Shown piece after piece: positions 63,984 through 64,000 of a DNA stretch of 64,000 nt. Source of the DNA: an uncultured Clostridia bacterium. GTDB lineage: Bacteria; Bacillota; Clostridia; TANB77; CAG-508. Location of the stretch: positions 40,523 through 104,522 of the forward strand of contig CALXHG010000006.1 in assembly GCA_944388045.1 (NCBI GenBank), written 5' to 3'. The notes beneath the pieces are model-generated. The model did no database searches, was not told the DNA's origin, and saw only the letters and a program-made list of their open reading frames with translations. Position numbers and translations under genes: made by a program. Each line of letters starts with the position of its first letter. Within the stretch, counting starts at the first letter, position 1.

Positions 63984-64000
63984 TAGTTAAGCCCTCGATT
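63984..64000 (-). rRNA. rrl: 3' tip of 23S ribosomal RNA (continues outside window)
   Basis: AATCGAGGGCTTAAC on the minus strand is the conserved 23S 3' end, about 70 bases before 5S. Boundary approximate. Confidence 0.75.

Overview
The window is a very AT-rich (mostly A/T in third codon positions), densely coded bacterial segment. PolC, a threonyl T-box leader, an L10 leader, a zinc-ribbon L33, a YtaF/MntP-type membrane protein, a sortase with an LPxTG substrate, and Gram-positive-style AAAGGAGG ribosome binding sites point to Bacillota, most likely an uncultured low-GC Clostridia-type lineage. That placement is inference from gene content.

Layout. 0-1.3 kb: ECF sigma factor with an overlapping membrane partner. 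1.4-10.7 kb: a giant SF2 helicase with an ADP-ribosyltransferase-like N-terminus and a long GF..DG repeat region, an SF1 helicase carrying a PD-(D/E)XK-like insert, and between them a compositionally foreign MYG1-C-terminal-domain gene. 10.8-20.7 kb: housekeeping and repair genes (Nudix-GNAT fusion, sortase, HIT, AlaRS without C-Ala, pseudouridine synthase, methyltransferase, patatin, UvrC). 20.7-21.0 kb: candidate type I toxin-antitoxin pair. 21.3-26.5 kb: YtaF-like protein, LOG protein, SMC. 26.5-35.3 kb: secreted thioredoxin-like proteins alternating with prepilin-like, Ig-like (Big_2) surface proteins, plus decayed relics of a Big protein and a large serine recombinase. 35.5-50.4 kb: T-box/ThrRS, LPxTG protein, PolC, two-component system, FAD/Rieske oxidoreductase, M18 aminopeptidase. 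50.4-60.7 kb: AspRS, pilin-like protein, rseP-cdsA-uppS-frr-pyrH, then rplL-rplJ-(L10 leader)-rplA-rplK-nusG-secE-rpmG, all on the minus strand. 60.7-64 kb: flavin reductase-like protein, HD phosphohydrolase, repeats, 5S rRNA and the 3' tip of 23S rRNA.

The most striking observation concerns codon CGG. Reading every AT-rich gene by eye, I found in-frame CGG exactly three times, in rseP, in a thioredoxin-like gene and in a Big_2 surface protein. At all three the reading frame that matches the protein family continues in +1, always as NNN-C-GGA, so that the C is skipped (or CGGA is read as one quadruplet) and glycine is placed there. In-frame reading would end each protein soon after the site, and would destroy rseP. 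Three separate frameshifts at the same otherwise avoided codon with the same following base suggest that CGG (or CGGA) is a +1 frameshift or quadruplet-glycine signal in this organism, perhaps because no tRNA reads CGG. Two compositionally foreign genes contain CGG that looks like ordinary arginine and are the main counter-evidence.

Intergenic regions also carry several families of structured repeats. The most notable are two copies of a ~300 bp element made of GGGGTCGGTCC inverted arms around an almost invariant core, where the arms differ between copies but keep internal complementarity.
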